From the NCBI GenBank assembly GCA_964598485.1, contig CAZRCD010000009.1:1-64000 (forward strand): a stretch of DNA of 64,000 nucleotides. Reading direction: 5' to 3'. This DNA comes from SOJA01 sp964598485. Lineage in GTDB: Archaea > Thermoproteota > Bathyarchaeia > Bathyarchaeales > Bathycorpusculaceae. Numbering within the stretch: the first letter of the stretch is position 1; every line of letters begins with the position of its first letter. Of this stretch, positions 32,211 through 41,571 are shown one piece after another. The notes beneath the pieces are model-generated. The model was not told where the DNA came from. It did not search any database and saw only the letters and a program-made list of their open reading frames with translations. Made by a program: the position numbers and the translations under genes.

Positions 32211-32969
32211 TTGAAAAAGGCATTCGTGATAAACCTTGAAAAATTAAGTGAAGAACCTTACGCGTCAGTAATATGTTATCCTAGACCGAGCAAGGCAGAA
32301 CTTAAAGTGCGTCTGAAAGAACTGCAAGAACTCAGAGTGAAGGCTTTAGAGTTTAGCGGAGAAAAACAAGCTTTCAACGTACCAGTTTTAGGCAAGGGCT
32401 GCGTTGGCGTAGTTGTAATAGCATATATTGACGGAGAGAAAGCGGCTTTAAAGGTTCGAAGGGTGGACGCTGACCGCTCTGGAATGCAGCAGGAGGCGGA
32501 AATGCTTGAAAAAGCAAATTCTGCAGGTGTTGGACCAAGACTTTTAGGGGTAAGCAAAAACTTTCTTTTAATGCAGTTCATTGATGGTGATTTGCTCCCG
32601 AAATGGTTAGAAAAGCGAAAGGGAAAGGCAGAAGTAAGGAAGGTTTTGCGTGAGGTTTTGGAGCAGTGTTGGCGGCTGGATGAGGCTGGTTTAGACCAAG
32701 GCGAACTTAGTCACGCTCCGAAGCACATAATACTTGATCAGAAGGATGAGCCTTTTATTGTGGATTTTGAAACAGCCAGTGTGAATCGGAAGCCGTCGAA
32801 TGTGACATCTATTTGCCAGTTTCTGTTTATTAGTGGTGCGGTTGCGGATGAAGTGGCTGTGGAGCTTGGTGGAAAAGATGAAAAAGCGATTATTGATACA
32901 TTAAGAAATTACAAAAATTGTAGGACTCGTGAAAATTTTGGAGATGTACTGCGGGCTTGTGGCCTCTAA
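32211..32969 (+). CDS. predicted small archaeal protein kinase (COG2112-like)
   Basis: A 252-residue kinase-like protein starting at TTG after AAGGGG. The nucleotide loop is LGKGCVGVVVIAY (about residues 61-73), the ATP-binding Lys is in KAALKVRR, LDQGELSHAPKHIIL replaces the HRD catalytic loop, and IVDFETA is the metal-binding DFG equivalent (DFE). This matches the compact archaeal Ser/Thr kinase-like family related to RIO kinases. The target is unknown. It overlaps, tail to tail, a small leftward gene. Confidence 0.8.
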   Translation: MKKAFVINLEKLSEEPYASVICYPRPSKAELKVRLKELQELRVKALEFSGEKQAFNVPVLGKGCVGVVVIAYIDGEKAALKVRRVDADRSGMQQEAEMLEKANSAGVGPRLLGVSKNFLLMQFIDGDLLPKWLEKRKGKAEVRKVLREVLEQCWRLDEAGLDQGELSHAPKHIILDQKDEPFIVDFETASVNRKPSNVTSICQFLFISGAVADEVAVELGGKDEKAIIDTLRNYKNCRTRENFGDVLRACGL

Positions 32970-33151
32970 ACAATGTATCTTAGTGCTGGATTTGGGTCTC
33001 GTTTACTCGTGTCTACGCTTTTGATTTTTAGCTCTTTGATGATGGGGGAAGGGTCAAGCCACATTTCCACTTGAAATTGCCTCGCAACTCTTTTTTTATT
33101 ATAAAGTAATGGAACATCGTGAACAAACAGCCATCTGAAGGATTCAGTCAA
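32966..33151 (-). CDS. 61-residue hypothetical protein
   Basis: Starts at TTG 33151 after GAGGAGAAGGGAG, a strong ribosome-binding site. The product (MTESFRWLFVHDVPLLYNKK and later EMWLDPSPIIKELKIK) has balanced composition and no recognised domain. It is convergent with the kinase gene. About 170 bases to its right hold only promoter-like A/T-rich sequence. Confidence 0.5.
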   Translation of the reverse strand: MTESFRWLFVHDVPLLYNKKRVARQFQVEMWLDPSPIIKELKIKSVDTSKRDPNPALRYIV

Positions 33152-33324
33152 CTCCCTTCTCCTCTAAGAATGAAAAAGTTATTCTTTTCTTATAACCATG
33201 TATGTAAAAAGGAGATAGAATTAAGCTCTAGAACTAAAATTCGTGAAGTAACTTTTTACAGTTGGGTGTGAAAAAGATTTAAAGCATTGGATGCTAAATC
33301 CCTTAGCTAAAACTGGTGAGCTTT

Positions 33325-34758
33325 ATGGTTATCAGTAGAGAAGAGATGCAGGAAATAGTTAGAACGTATAAAGAACCTATTGGACTGAATTTGGGTTCTC
33401 ACTCAGCCCTAGATGCTTGGAACGGGCAACGCAACTATGGTTTAAGAAGCATAATCTACACAACGCCTAGCAGAGCACGAATTTACCTCCAAAACCCGAT
33501 GGTTGGAGGAGTAGACGAAAAAGTAGAAGAGTTGCCAAGCCTCGTGAGAAGAGATTTACGCGTTGTGAGCGACCCGAAAGACATAAGAAAAGCCGAGGAC
33601 TGGAGAAGCGTCATATTAATCCTTGACAACTACTCGGACATCGTCAAATATGTTGATGAGCTCGTTGATTTGGAATGTTTGCAGATCCCAAACAGGGCTT
33701 TCTCGGTTTATGTCGGCGGAGACGAACACTGTAGCGTAATCGAAAACAACTTTACGGTTCCAATAGTTGGCTCTAGAACCCTTCTAAAAATAGAGAACAG
33801 AGGCGAAATCGAAAAGGATTATTACTGGTATGCGAAGCAAGCTGACATTCCATACCCGAAATCGTATCAGTATGAAGTTTATGAGGGTGGAATGAGGTTT
33901 AAGGAACCAATTGATGAGCCTATGCTTTTGAAGGCTGAACATGCTCATAGGGCTTTTGAAAGAGAATTCATTTTCGCTGCGAATTCACAACATCTAGAGG
34001 AAAAGGTTGCACGAGAAATCCAGGCTGGAAACCTAAACAAGGAGGGTTTAGAGAACGGTCGCGTTGAACAGATTGTGTTGGGGCCACATGCGAACTTTAA
34101 CTTCTTCTTTTCACCGTTAGACGCAAAAAGCGAATGGGGAGACGTGGACGACTGGTTTGCAAAACTCTATAATGTAAGCCTAGAAGAGGCGAGAATTTGT
34201 TTAGCCAACCAGTTTCTTTCGATAGATGAACGAAGAGAGACGATACTTGACGGTTTGAAAAGACTTCCAATAGACGTTCAAGAAAGAATAAGAAAGATTC
34301 CATCATTTGAGGTTACGGCTCACGCGATTTTAAGCCTTAGAGAATCGCTTTTGAAGGATGTTCACCGTTACGCAGACCGTTTCATGCTTTCGTGCAGAGA
34401 ACACGCTTATCCGGGAATAATCGGCGCATGGTGTCTGCAAACGCTGATCACGTGGGACCGCATTTCTAAGTACGAACTTAAACCTGTGGTTAAGCTGGAT
34501 TTCACAAGCGGTTTAGAAGCCAGAACAGCAGCAGACTACGGAGTATACGATGTGCCTGAAGAGAGAGACCCTTACATGCATATTCCAGTGACTCAAGATA
34601 TTGCTTTGAGGCATGGTGGAGGGACAAATGTTCACATGGGTATAGGCTCTCAATATGCAAACGCGAAATACAAGAAGACGATGAGCATGGGTGACCGCAT
34701 AGCATTAGAAATCAGAAGAGCATGGAAAACAAACCAACTACACGAAATAGTCACTTGA
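33325..34758 (+). CDS. purP: PurP-family formylaminoimidazole-carboxamide ribotide synthetase
   Basis: An ATP-grasp ligase of the archaeal PurP family that uses formate and ATP to make FAICAR from AICAR in purine synthesis. The N-terminal GLNLGSHSALDAWNGQRNYG matches the DUF1246 start and the C-terminal MSMGDRIALEIRRAWK the DUF1297 end. EPMLLKAEHAH is an ATP-grasp-like strand. At 477 residues it is longer than typical PurP (about 360), and it may be one of the diverged paralogues common in archaea. GGTGAG before ATG 33325 fits better than the in-frame GTG at 33316. Convergent with purC. Confidence 0.75.
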   Translation: MVISREEMQEIVRTYKEPIGLNLGSHSALDAWNGQRNYGLRSIIYTTPSRARIYLQNPMVGGVDEKVEELPSLVRRDLRVVSDPKDIRKAEDWRSVILILDNYSDIVKYVDELVDLECLQIPNRAFSVYVGGDEHCSVIENNFTVPIVGSRTLLKIENRGEIEKDYYWYAKQADIPYPKSYQYEVYEGGMRFKEPIDEPMLLKAEHAHRAFEREFIFAANSQHLEEKVAREIQAGNLNKEGLENGRVEQIVLGPHANFNFFFSPLDAKSEWGDVDDWFAKLYNVSLEEARICLANQFLSIDERRETILDGLKRLPIDVQERIRKIPSFEVTAHAILSLRESLLKDVHRYADRFMLSCREHAYPGIIGAWCLQTLITWDRISKYELKPVVKLDFTSGLEARTAADYGVYDVPEERDPYMHIPVTQDIALRHGGGTNVHMGIGSQYANAKYKKTMSMGDRIALEIRRAWKTNQLHEIVT

Positions 34759-35818
34759 TTTGTACTACATAATCCCTATATTTTTTGATTAGCTCTACAA
34801 GACATGGGGCATGAAACAATTTCTTACCTGTCAGCTCGTTTGCGGCAGCCATATACATCTCGTTCATTATTATTTTTAAGGCTGGGTCAAGTTTCAGTGG
34901 ACTAGACCTGCAAAGTTTTCTCCAGTCTTTAACACCTTTGGTTTCCGCCCTTTTCTTCGCCTCTTCAACATCCCTATACCAACCTGTTTTTCGATAGAAT
35001 TGTCTGGCTATTTCTTTGCTGATGGGCAATCCGTCATAGGCGAATCTGCACTCGTCAAGCGTCCCAACAACATCCACAATCATAAGCCTTCTCTCAACGT
35101 CAAAAGCCAACTCTATTTTTCCATCCTCATTTTCCAAATCAGCCTTTGACGCCATATGCGTTATTGTTTCATCCACTTCTGAAAGCAGAGTCTTAACCTC
35201 TTTCACTTCCTCATCCGTTAAGCCAGCAATTTTTTGTGCTTCTTCCCATGTAACATATCTGTCTTCATCCTCAAGTTTCGTGCTCGCATCAAAAATAGGC
35301 TTAGAAAGCCGCTCTCCAGGCTTCGGATAGTGGTCTAAGCCCAACTCTTCAACAGTGATTAAGCCACGCTCAAGTCTTCTGAAGATAGACGAACCTTCGG
35401 GCAGTCCGTTTCTATAGATTATCTCAAGCGGAATCAAGCAGTTTCTGAGGTTCTGCGTGAACATACTATAATCATATTTAAGTTTTCCATTTTCTACGTA
35501 CGCCTTTGGCTTAAACACGTTAACTAAATTAAACTCCATGATGCATGTTGGCTGCTCTAACTCTTCAAAACTAACGAGTTTTCCATCTCGCGTAACCAAT
35601 CCGCTAAAATGAGTGTTTATACCCCCTCTCTCAAGCCTCTCAAAACAGTAAGCTCCCATAAGGCACAAAGCTGCACCTTTACCTTCAATATGATCGGGCA
35701 TCTCACCCCAATCAAAAACCGAGTAGCGGTCTGAAAAATGAAACCTTCCAACACCCATAGCATCCTTTGTCGGTTTCTTAACAACTTCCAGGTCTTTGAC
35801 GCTGCCCATGGCTTTCAC
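34751..35818 (-). CDS. purC: SAICAR synthetase
   Basis: A 355-residue phosphoribosylaminoimidazole-succinocarboxamide synthase, which joins CAIR with aspartate using ATP. GRFHFSDRYSVFDWGEMPD is the family N-terminus and VDVVGTLDECRFAYDGLPIS the metal-nucleotide region; DASTKLEDEDRYVTWEEAQ matches the extended archaeal form. The GTG start overlaps the purE stop (TAGTG), so purE-purC form an operon. It overlaps the 3' end of purP on the other strand by 8 bases. Confidence 0.9.
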   Translation of the reverse strand: MKAMGSVKDLEVVKKPTKDAMGVGRFHFSDRYSVFDWGEMPDHIEGKGAALCLMGAYCFERLERGGINTHFSGLVTRDGKLVSFEELEQPTCIMEFNLVNVFKPKAYVENGKLKYDYSMFTQNLRNCLIPLEIIYRNGLPEGSSIFRRLERGLITVEELGLDHYPKPGERLSKPIFDASTKLEDEDRYVTWEEAQKIAGLTDEEVKEVKTLLSEVDETITHMASKADLENEDGKIELAFDVERRLMIVDVVGTLDECRFAYDGLPISKEIARQFYRKTGWYRDVEEAKKRAETKGVKDWRKLCRSSPLKLDPALKIIMNEMYMAAANELTGKKLFHAPCLVELIKKYRDYVVQIK

Positions 35819-36297
35819 TATTTCAACCTTTTAACAGACTCGTCAGACTTTTCAATCTGCTCTTTCTTTGCCAGTTGATAATCTCTTATGCGTTTTGCCA
35901 ATTCCTTGTCTTCCATGGCGAAAATCTTTGCAGCAGCAATCGCTGCTCCTTCAGGCTCAATCGTCACAACAGAGCCTATTCCGCTTGGAACCCTGAGGGA
36001 AGAGTATATGTCTGCTCCCCCAAATTTTTCAGAATATGGCGGACAGGCAATAACGAGTTTTGTGGTGTTCGCATCAACGAAAGCACTTAAAGCGTTGGAT
36101 CTTCCCGCCACCGTAATGTAAACAATCTTTTCTTGTTGATACTCTTTTAGAATCTGCAGAACTTTCTGCGGAGTCTTGTGAGCAGAGGCAACGCGAAACT
36201 CGTAATTCAGCTTCAAAACTTTCAGATGCCTAGCTATTTCACGGCAAAATTTGAAATCCGTTTCAGAACCCATAACTATGACAACTTTTTTTTCCAT
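35818..36297 (-). CDS. purE: AIR carboxylase / N5-CAIR mutase
   Basis: A 159-residue PurE. VIVMGSETDFKFC (phosphate loop), VASAHKTPQKV (catalytic His loop) and ITVAGRSNALSAFVDANTT are the three family blocks. It makes CAIR, the substrate of PurC encoded directly downstream. Whether it uses AIR plus CO2 or N5-CAIR cannot be settled here; no purK is seen nearby. Confidence 0.92.
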   Translation of the reverse strand: MEKKVVIVMGSETDFKFCREIARHLKVLKLNYEFRVASAHKTPQKVLQILKEYQQEKIVYITVAGRSNALSAFVDANTTKLVIACPPYSEKFGGADIYSSLRVPSGIGSVVTIEPEGAAIAAAKIFAMEDKELAKRIRDYQLAKKEQIEKSDESVKRLK

Positions 36298-36465
36298 GCT
36301 TCTACACCGCTATTTCTACAAAAGCTCTACCACGCTATTAAATTTTTCAAACATTCCTCTTTAGCTGGAAAAGTTTATTTTCGTTACTATTGGCGATGTT
36401 TCCTGCAAACTTGTTTTTTTGAGTGAGAACATACGTATGCGGTGGATTTCCCTTTTATCTTGTTC

Positions 36466-37353
36466 CTATTCTGCTGCGTGAGTTTTCTTTCTTTTCCGTC
36501 TTGTCAGGTATACAGCTGTGGGTATGGCTGCGACGGCTATGGCTGCGACGATGTATGGAACGTAATCTAAGAGGTTTAGGAACTGTGGTGAAGATGGAGA
36601 CGAGGTGGTTAAGGACTCAAGCACGAAGCTGGAGGGAGCTTCGAAATCGTCTTCGTGATATACGTCCATTTCGATGACTCCCATCAACATTAGTACAACA
36701 TCGTAGTAAAACCTATGAGCAGCGACCAATATTCCGGTTGCCTTGTCATACCACAGATGACACTCTGCTTTAATTCCCACGTCCGGCCTTGTCTTCCCCT
36801 TAACATATACGTGCCAGCAGTCGAACTCTCCCGCCGGAGTCTTCACAGGATTGTACAAGTAAGTCATCACGGTGGCGTTTATCTCGTATAGCGGCTTCCC
36901 GTAAATCGTTACGATGTCCCACTTCTCAACGTTCGGATCAATCCAATAGTTAATCTTGCCGAGGCTAGTGCCGTTCGGCGCCATCGTGTCGCGGTTGTCC
37001 ACGTTTATCTTAACCGACGCTGTCTTGTTCCATGGACCTGTTACAAACCCCGAATGTTCATCACTCCAATATTCTGCGATCAAATCTAAATGTACATTCA
37101 CTTCGGCATAACTTCCAGTCAGCGATTTGACCTCCCAGCTGTACGTGCCATTACCCCAATTTGGGCCTCTACAATGTACTTCACTATGATCAACCACTTC
37201 GATAATCTCACTTATGATACCGTCTGATCTAACCTTATACGTGGCGGAAAAACCTTCCTTCAACCAGTAAGGCTTCGCAAGAGCCAAAGGAAAGAAACAG
37301 TTGCTAAAAAGGAGAAAAAAAATGGGGAGGAAGATGAGTTTCTTAATTTTCAT
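36466..37353 (-). CDS. secreted membrane-anchored protein
   Basis: A 295-residue protein with a signal peptide (residues 5-27, LIFLPIFFLLFSNCFFPLAL), a beta-rich ectodomain with N-x-S/T sites and one C-terminal transmembrane helix (VPYIVAAIAVAAIPTAVYLT) followed by a basic anchor. GKPLYEINATVMTYLYNPVK and FDCWHVYVKG resemble archaeal surface proteins of unknown role. It lies 9 bases downstream of another secreted protein gene and near an ABC exporter. Confidence 0.6.
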   Translation of the reverse strand: MKIKKLIFLPIFFLLFSNCFFPLALAKPYWLKEGFSATYKVRSDGIISEIIEVVDHSEVHCRGPNWGNGTYSWEVKSLTGSYAEVNVHLDLIAEYWSDEHSGFVTGPWNKTASVKINVDNRDTMAPNGTSLGKINYWIDPNVEKWDIVTIYGKPLYEINATVMTYLYNPVKTPAGEFDCWHVYVKGKTRPDVGIKAECHLWYDKATGILVAAHRFYYDVVLMLMGVIEMDVYHEDDFEAPSSFVLESLTTSSPSSPQFLNLLDYVPYIVAAIAVAAIPTAVYLTRRKRKKTHAAE

Positions 37354-37362
37354 TTTGCAACC

Positions 37363-37746
37363 CTATTCCCATTTGGCGTTGACTTCCGCTGTCGCACTAA
37401 TTGTAGTTACATATTCACCCGTTTTCAGCTCGATATCGCCCCATGCATCTGTCTTCACATAGTATAACCGGCCCTGTCCATCGAATTTCAGAGTGTATTC
37501 AGCGTCGTAGTCACAGAAAATCCACGGAGGAGGGGGATCCATCGCAGGTCCATGATCCCACCACTTCTCATGAGCTGAGAAAAAGCTACCTTCGTCTAAT
37601 CCGCCAGCATGCGCCGAGACCCAGAAAATATAGTATTCATCGTAATCATCGTCACGTCTCCAAATTCCAGCTGAAACGGGCAATGCAAACAAACTAATTG
37701 CGATTGCTGCTAATGCTAAACCTACAAGTGCTTGTTTCAGTTTCAT
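37363..37746 (-). CDS. secreted hypothetical protein
   Basis: A 127-residue protein starting at ATG 37746, 5 bases after TAGGTGGT; the in-frame start at 37773 lacks a site. The signal peptide is LKQALVGLALAAIAISLFAL followed by PVSAGI. The mature part is rich in Asp, Tyr and Trp (RRDDDYDEYYIFWVSAHAGG) and may be an extracellular binding protein. Probably an operon with the gene at 36466. Confidence 0.6.
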   Translation of the reverse strand: MKLKQALVGLALAAIAISLFALPVSAGIWRRDDDYDEYYIFWVSAHAGGLDEGSFFSAHEKWWDHGPAMDPPPPWIFCDYDAEYTLKFDGQGRLYYVKTDAWGDIELKTGEYVTTISATAEVNAKWE

Positions 37747-37828
37747 ACAACCACCTAATCTGCGCTTTGTCACACTCGTAGGTTAATATACGCAATTCTT
37801 TTAAGTTTTTCTCTTAACAATAAGAAGC

Positions 37829-38752
37829 ATGTTAATTGTTGAAGCAAAGGGTCTGGCTAAACGGTTTGGGAATGTGCATGCTCTGCGCGGGCTCAACCTG
37901 AGAGTGGGCAAGGGCGTTACTGGGCTTGTGGGACCAAACGGAGCAGGAAAGACCACCACTATCGGCATTCTTCTGGGCTTGCTCAAGCCCGACGGGGGCA
38001 AAGCCCTGGTGTTTGGATTTGACTGTTGGCGTGACAGCTTCGAAGTGAGGAGGAGGGTGAGGGTTCTCCATGAGAAACCCGCGTATCCCGGCAGCTTTAC
38101 GGGTAGAAGATACTTGGAGTACGTAGCGGAGTTTTATGGTATAAGAAATCCCGAGGAGCAAGCTGTTAGACTTCTGAGTAGCGTGGGGTTTTCCGAGGCT
38201 GCTGACAGAAAGATCAACACGTACTCGGCTGGAATGGTTCAGAGAATAGGACTCGCCCAAGCTTTGATCGGAGAACCTGAGCTTGTAATCCTTGACGAAC
38301 CAACTGCAAACTTGGACCCCATCGGCAGAGCGGAGTTTCTGGAAAAAATCAGGGAGTTACACCAAGAACACGGCATAAGCTTCCTCATCTCAACCCACAT
38401 TCTGGGCGAACTTGAAAGAGTCTGTGACCAAGTGGCCATAATCGATAGGGGAGTTGTGAAGGAGCAAGGTGAAATTGAGGAGCTTACTAAGAAACATCAA
38501 GCAAGGAACTATATGATAACTGTTTCAAATCCCCAAGTTCTGTCAAGGGAGATTAAAAAATCTGGGGTCGCGAAACAGATACGGGTTGAAGGAGGCAAAG
38601 TATTCGTTGAAATCGACAGTCGACAACACTTTCAAGAAGAGGTCATTCGCATAATCAGAGAGCACAAGTTGGAGCTGGTCGCCATGGGTCCCCAGTACGG
38701 GATGCTTGAATCTATTTATAGAGATGTTATGGAGGAAAAGGAAATTGCCTGA
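37829..38752 (+). CDS. ABC transporter ATP-binding protein
   Basis: A 307-residue ATPase of the multidrug/lipid export type (CcmA/NatA-like). Walker A GPNGAGKTT, signature YSAGMVQRIGLA (usual LSGGQ replaced by YSAGM), Walker B LVILDEPTANLD and the switch His in LISTHILGELE are all present. The C-terminal 80 residues form the usual extension. It is the first gene of a three-gene operon with a permease and an exported protein. Confidence 0.92.
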   Translation: MLIVEAKGLAKRFGNVHALRGLNLRVGKGVTGLVGPNGAGKTTTIGILLGLLKPDGGKALVFGFDCWRDSFEVRRRVRVLHEKPAYPGSFTGRRYLEYVAEFYGIRNPEEQAVRLLSSVGFSEAADRKINTYSAGMVQRIGLAQALIGEPELVILDEPTANLDPIGRAEFLEKIRELHQEHGISFLISTHILGELERVCDQVAIIDRGVVKEQGEIEELTKKHQARNYMITVSNPQVLSREIKKSGVAKQIRVEGGKVFVEIDSRQHFQEEVIRIIREHKLELVAMGPQYGMLESIYRDVMEEKEIA

Positions 38753-39554
38753 AAATTCTTCTAAAACTCCTGGGAGACTCTCCTCTCTAATTCGTTGGGA
38801 ACTGGAAAAAACTTTTACATTTCCTACATTAGCGATCATAATAGCTGTCGTTCTTTACATCACTGTACCAGCATCGTTCGGCGGGAGCAGGGGACCCTCT
38901 CAGATGCCGTCTTTGGTCGAGATGGAGAGAAGTTTTGCATCCAGCTGGACGAGTGCGTTAAGCCATAACGTATCCACTTCTTTCATGTATAGCGTCTTTA
39001 TCTTCGCTGCTTTGGCGTCTAACAGCTTGTCGAGGGACATGTCGAGGGGCTACATGAGGGTTCTCCTCTCCTATCCCATCGGAAGAACAAAGTTTTTCTT
39101 GTCGAAAATCTTGGTGTTGCTCTTCGTTCCTTTTTTCATCTTCATGTGTTGCCTCCTCTTTGTGGCAGCATTGGTATTTCCGGGACTATTTTTGCACATG
39201 CCTCCGTCTAGCGTAGCATACATGATGGTCGTCATGCTGGTTCAAACGTTCTTCATACTCGCAATTTCCCTTTCCGCATCGCTGTACATAAAGCAGCCCG
39301 TCATGTCCTTTCTGGCATCAGTGGTAACTCTCATCGCCATGGATCAAATCAGCTTTTATCTTTCAGCTCCGTACAAGTATCTGCTGCCGACCATGGGCAC
39401 ACGTATCCTCATGGACTACCACTTTTACCCTAGCAGGTTCGAGTTTCAATACACCTCCGGCGATCTTCTGATGTCCCTATTCGGCATGGTCATCGTTCCC
39501 GCCGTCATTCTCATCGTAAATCTCGTCTATTTCAAGCGGAGGTTCCAAACGTGA
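38745..39554 (+). CDS. ABC transporter permease (ABC-2 type)
   Basis: About 269 residues with six hydrophobic helices, starting LIRWELEKTFTFPTLAIII. MSRGYMRVLLSYPIGRTKFF matches the cytoplasmic loop of ABC-2 permeases. TTG 38745, 9 bases after GGAGG, is the best start; in-frame TTG 38706 and ATG 38724 lie inside the ATPase gene. It pairs with the preceding ATPase. Confidence 0.8.
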   Translation: MPENSSKTPGRLSSLIRWELEKTFTFPTLAIIIAVVLYITVPASFGGSRGPSQMPSLVEMERSFASSWTSALSHNVSTSFMYSVFIFAALASNSLSRDMSRGYMRVLLSYPIGRTKFFLSKILVLLFVPFFIFMCCLLFVAALVFPGLFLHMPPSSVAYMMVVMLVQTFFILAISLSASLYIKQPVMSFLASVVTLIAMDQISFYLSAPYKYLLPTMGTRILMDYHFYPSRFEFQYTSGDLLMSLFGMVIVPAVILIVNLVYFKRRFQT

Positions 39555-40066
39555 GAAACAAAGTAATCAAGGTCGGATACCTAGCAATCATTGTCGCAGT
39601 TATGGTCGCCTTCACCAGAGCCTTCGTAACCGACTCCCAACCCGCCACCGTGGGCAGTCACTTCGAAATCCCGCCAAACTCGCAGTCCATCGAAATCACC
39701 ATATGGAACACACGGACCGTCCGAGTGATAATAGATGTTTCTCCGGCAACGTCGAGGATAAGCGTGTACTTGCTCGACGAGGAAGGAATCAAACTCTTAC
39801 ACGACGAAGAACGCCTTCAACCAGCCTTCAGCCTTGAAGACGTAGACGGCTGCGACTTCACCTATCAACCAACATACCGCGGCATCTACGCATTCATCAT
39901 CCAAAACAACAGCAACCAAACAGCAAAGATAAGCCAACGAGTGATCCACCAAGGACTCGAATGGGACATCCTACAGTTCTCAGGCGTACTAGCAATCATT
40001 GGAGTCGCCATGTCCCTTCTCCCACGACTCCCCTACCCCAAAAAACCAAAGTCTAGCCACACGTGA
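39551..40066 (+). CDS. exported protein with two membrane anchors, ABC operon
   Basis: A 171-residue protein starting at GTG that overlaps the permease stop. A transmembrane helix at residues 8-24, an outside beta domain (SIEITIWNTRTVRVIIDVSP; QPTYRGIYAFIIQNNSNQT) and a second helix at residues 141-160. It may bind the exported compound. The function is unknown. Confidence 0.6.
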   Translation: MRNKVIKVGYLAIIVAVMVAFTRAFVTDSQPATVGSHFEIPPNSQSIEITIWNTRTVRVIIDVSPATSRISVYLLDEEGIKLLHDEERLQPAFSLEDVDGCDFTYQPTYRGIYAFIIQNNSNQTAKISQRVIHQGLEWDILQFSGVLAIIGVAMSLLPRLPYPKKPKSSHT

Positions 40067-40148
40067 AGCTCGCAAACTGATAGAAGCCGAATTCGAACAC
40101 GTCATTGACACGGATCAAGCAAAAACTTTAGAAAGCGAAAACAGATAG
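40050..40148 (+). pseudogene. possible tail fragment of a tyrosine recombinase
   Basis: A short frame without start overlapping the end of the ABC-operon gene reads LATREARKLIEAEFEHVIDT before TAG 40146. This resembles the conserved C-terminus of archaeal integrases (KLIEAGFEYV). It could be the scar of an old element, but it is only 32 residues and may be chance. Confidence 0.25.
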
Positions 40149-40209
40149 AGAATGAAAACCTATTGGAAAAGTTTATTTCATTGTAAGATGCTATCAATCA
40201 AAACAATTG

Positions 40210-40246
40210 GCGGATAAAAGTCCGCTGGGATGTAGCCGCATAGGCT
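40210..40246 (+). promoter_or_regulatory. two small hairpins in the eL15 leader
   Basis: GCGGA-TAAAAG-TCCGC (40210-40225) and AGCC-GCATA-GGCT (40234-40246) are adjacent perfect short stems 30-65 bases before the eL15 start. They could be a site for ribosomal-protein feedback control. Short stems of this size can arise by chance. Confidence 0.35.
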
Positions 40247-40276
40247 GAACCATAAACTAAAGAGTGAGGTGAAAAA

Positions 40277-40855
40277 ATGGCATACAAATACATAGCTGAG
40301 GCATGGGCAAAACCGGAAAAATCCTTCGTGAAGGAACTGATGCGTCAAAGACTGATAAAATGGCGTAAACAGTCAGCAATAGTCCGCATAGAAAAGCCAA
40401 CACGAATAGACAGAGCCAGAAGATTGGGTTACAAGGCAAAACAAGGCTTCGCAATAGCTCGTGTCCGCGTCAGAAGAGGCGGATTAAGAAAAAAGAGACC
40501 TAAGGCTGGCAGAAGACCAAAACGAATGGGCGTCAAAAAATATAAGCCAGCCAAAAGCATGAGACTCATCGGAGAAGAAAGAACTGGAAAAAAATTTCCA
40601 AACCTTGAAGTTTTAAACTCTTATTGGGTAGCCGAAGACGGACGCTCAAAATGGTTCGAAGTAATAATGGTTGATCCGCATCACCCGGCAATAAAGGCAG
40701 ATAAAGAAGTCAACTGGATAACTCAAAAACAACACCACAAGAGAGTTTTCAGAGGTCTAACAAGCGCAGGCAAAAAAATTAGAGGCTTGAGAAGAAAGGG
40801 ACGCGGAGCAGAAAAAGTTAGACCAAGCAGAAAAGCAGCTAGAGGAGAAAAATAA
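40277..40855 (+). CDS. rpl15e: ribosomal protein eL15
   Basis: A 192-residue large-subunit protein found only in archaea and eukaryotes. MAYKYIAEAWAKPEKSFVKE, the Arg-rich RVRRGGLRKKRPKAGRRPKR and the long basic C-terminal tail are conserved. It starts after GAGGTGA. It heads a cluster with eL13, an RNA-binding protein and two RNase P proteins, an arrangement known from archaea. Confidence 0.95.
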   Translation: MAYKYIAEAWAKPEKSFVKELMRQRLIKWRKQSAIVRIEKPTRIDRARRLGYKAKQGFAIARVRVRRGGLRKKRPKAGRRPKRMGVKKYKPAKSMRLIGEERTGKKFPNLEVLNSYWVAEDGRSKWFEVIMVDPHHPAIKADKEVNWITQKQHHKRVFRGLTSAGKKIRGLRRKGRGAEKVRPSRKAARGEK

Positions 40856-40860
40856 CCCCT

Positions 40861-41091
40861 ATGACATCGATCAAGCCGATAATATTCAAAAAAGACGGAA
40901 AAAAACGCTGCGGAAAAGGCTTCAGCAGAGAAGAACTGAAAAAGGCTCGATTAAGCCTCAGAGAAGCCCTAAAACTCAGCATTCCAATTGATTCTAGAAG
41001 AAAAACAATCCACGAAGAAAATGTCAACACGATTAAAAAATTTTCTGAAAAACAAGAAAGCGTCCAAGCCCAAGAAAAGAAGAAAATCTAA
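40861..41091 (+). CDS. rpl13e: ribosomal protein eL13
   Basis: A 76-residue protein with the archaeal short eL13 pattern: GKGFSREELKKARLSLREAL, then IPIDSRRKTIHEENVNTIKK. It lies 5 bases after eL15, probably co-transcribed. eL13 is a TACK/eukaryote-type large-subunit protein absent from many euryarchaea, which supports a TACK placement. Confidence 0.85.
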   Translation: MTSIKPIIFKKDGKKRCGKGFSREELKKARLSLREALKLSIPIDSRRKTIHEENVNTIKKFSEKQESVQAQEKKKI

Positions 41092-41115
41092 AAGCTAAGC
41101 GCAGCTAAGAATAGC

Positions 41116-41571
41116 ATGATTGTTTTGTCTTCTAAAGTGCCCATAGCATACATCGATGTTCGAGTCTTTGTCCACGCAACAGAAGACCTAGACAAAGTCG
41201 TGAAAGCCGTTTACAACACATTACCGACAGAATTGGCTGACGAGATTGTCTTTAAGAAAACCAATCTGAAAGGATATTATAGAAATCCAATAGTTCTTCT
41301 TGAAACAAGAATTAAAAAGAGAGACACAGCTAAAGCAGTCTTTAAAAAACTCGCTTCGGGTTTAAGCAGCTTAGACAAAGAACTCTTGAACAACGAGATT
41401 AGACAACGTTTAAACAAAGGAAACCTGTTCATCAGGCTTGACAAGCAATCTGCCTATTTAAATGAACTCAAGCTTCGTTCAGACGACCCAATACATTTCC
41501 GAATGCACTTCAGAAAATCCCGTTTAGAAGAAATAATGGAAATTTGCAGAAAATTTGGGATGCTTCCATGA
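41116..41571 (+). CDS. exosome-associated RNA-binding protein (COG1325-like)
   Basis: A 151-residue protein. IAYIDVRVFVHATEDLDKVV followed by VYNTLP and LKGYYRNPIVLLETRIKKRD matches the archaeal RNA-binding exosome-associated family. GNLFIRLDKQSAYLNELKL and DPIHFRMHFR complete it. Its stop overlaps the Rpp30 start (ATGA). The neighbourhood with RNase P subunits is conserved in archaea and links RNA degradation with tRNA processing. Confidence 0.85.
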   Translation: MIVLSSKVPIAYIDVRVFVHATEDLDKVVKAVYNTLPTELADEIVFKKTNLKGYYRNPIVLLETRIKKRDTAKAVFKKLASGLSSLDKELLNNEIRQRLNKGNLFIRLDKQSAYLNELKLRSDDPIHFRMHFRKSRLEEIMEICRKFGMLP

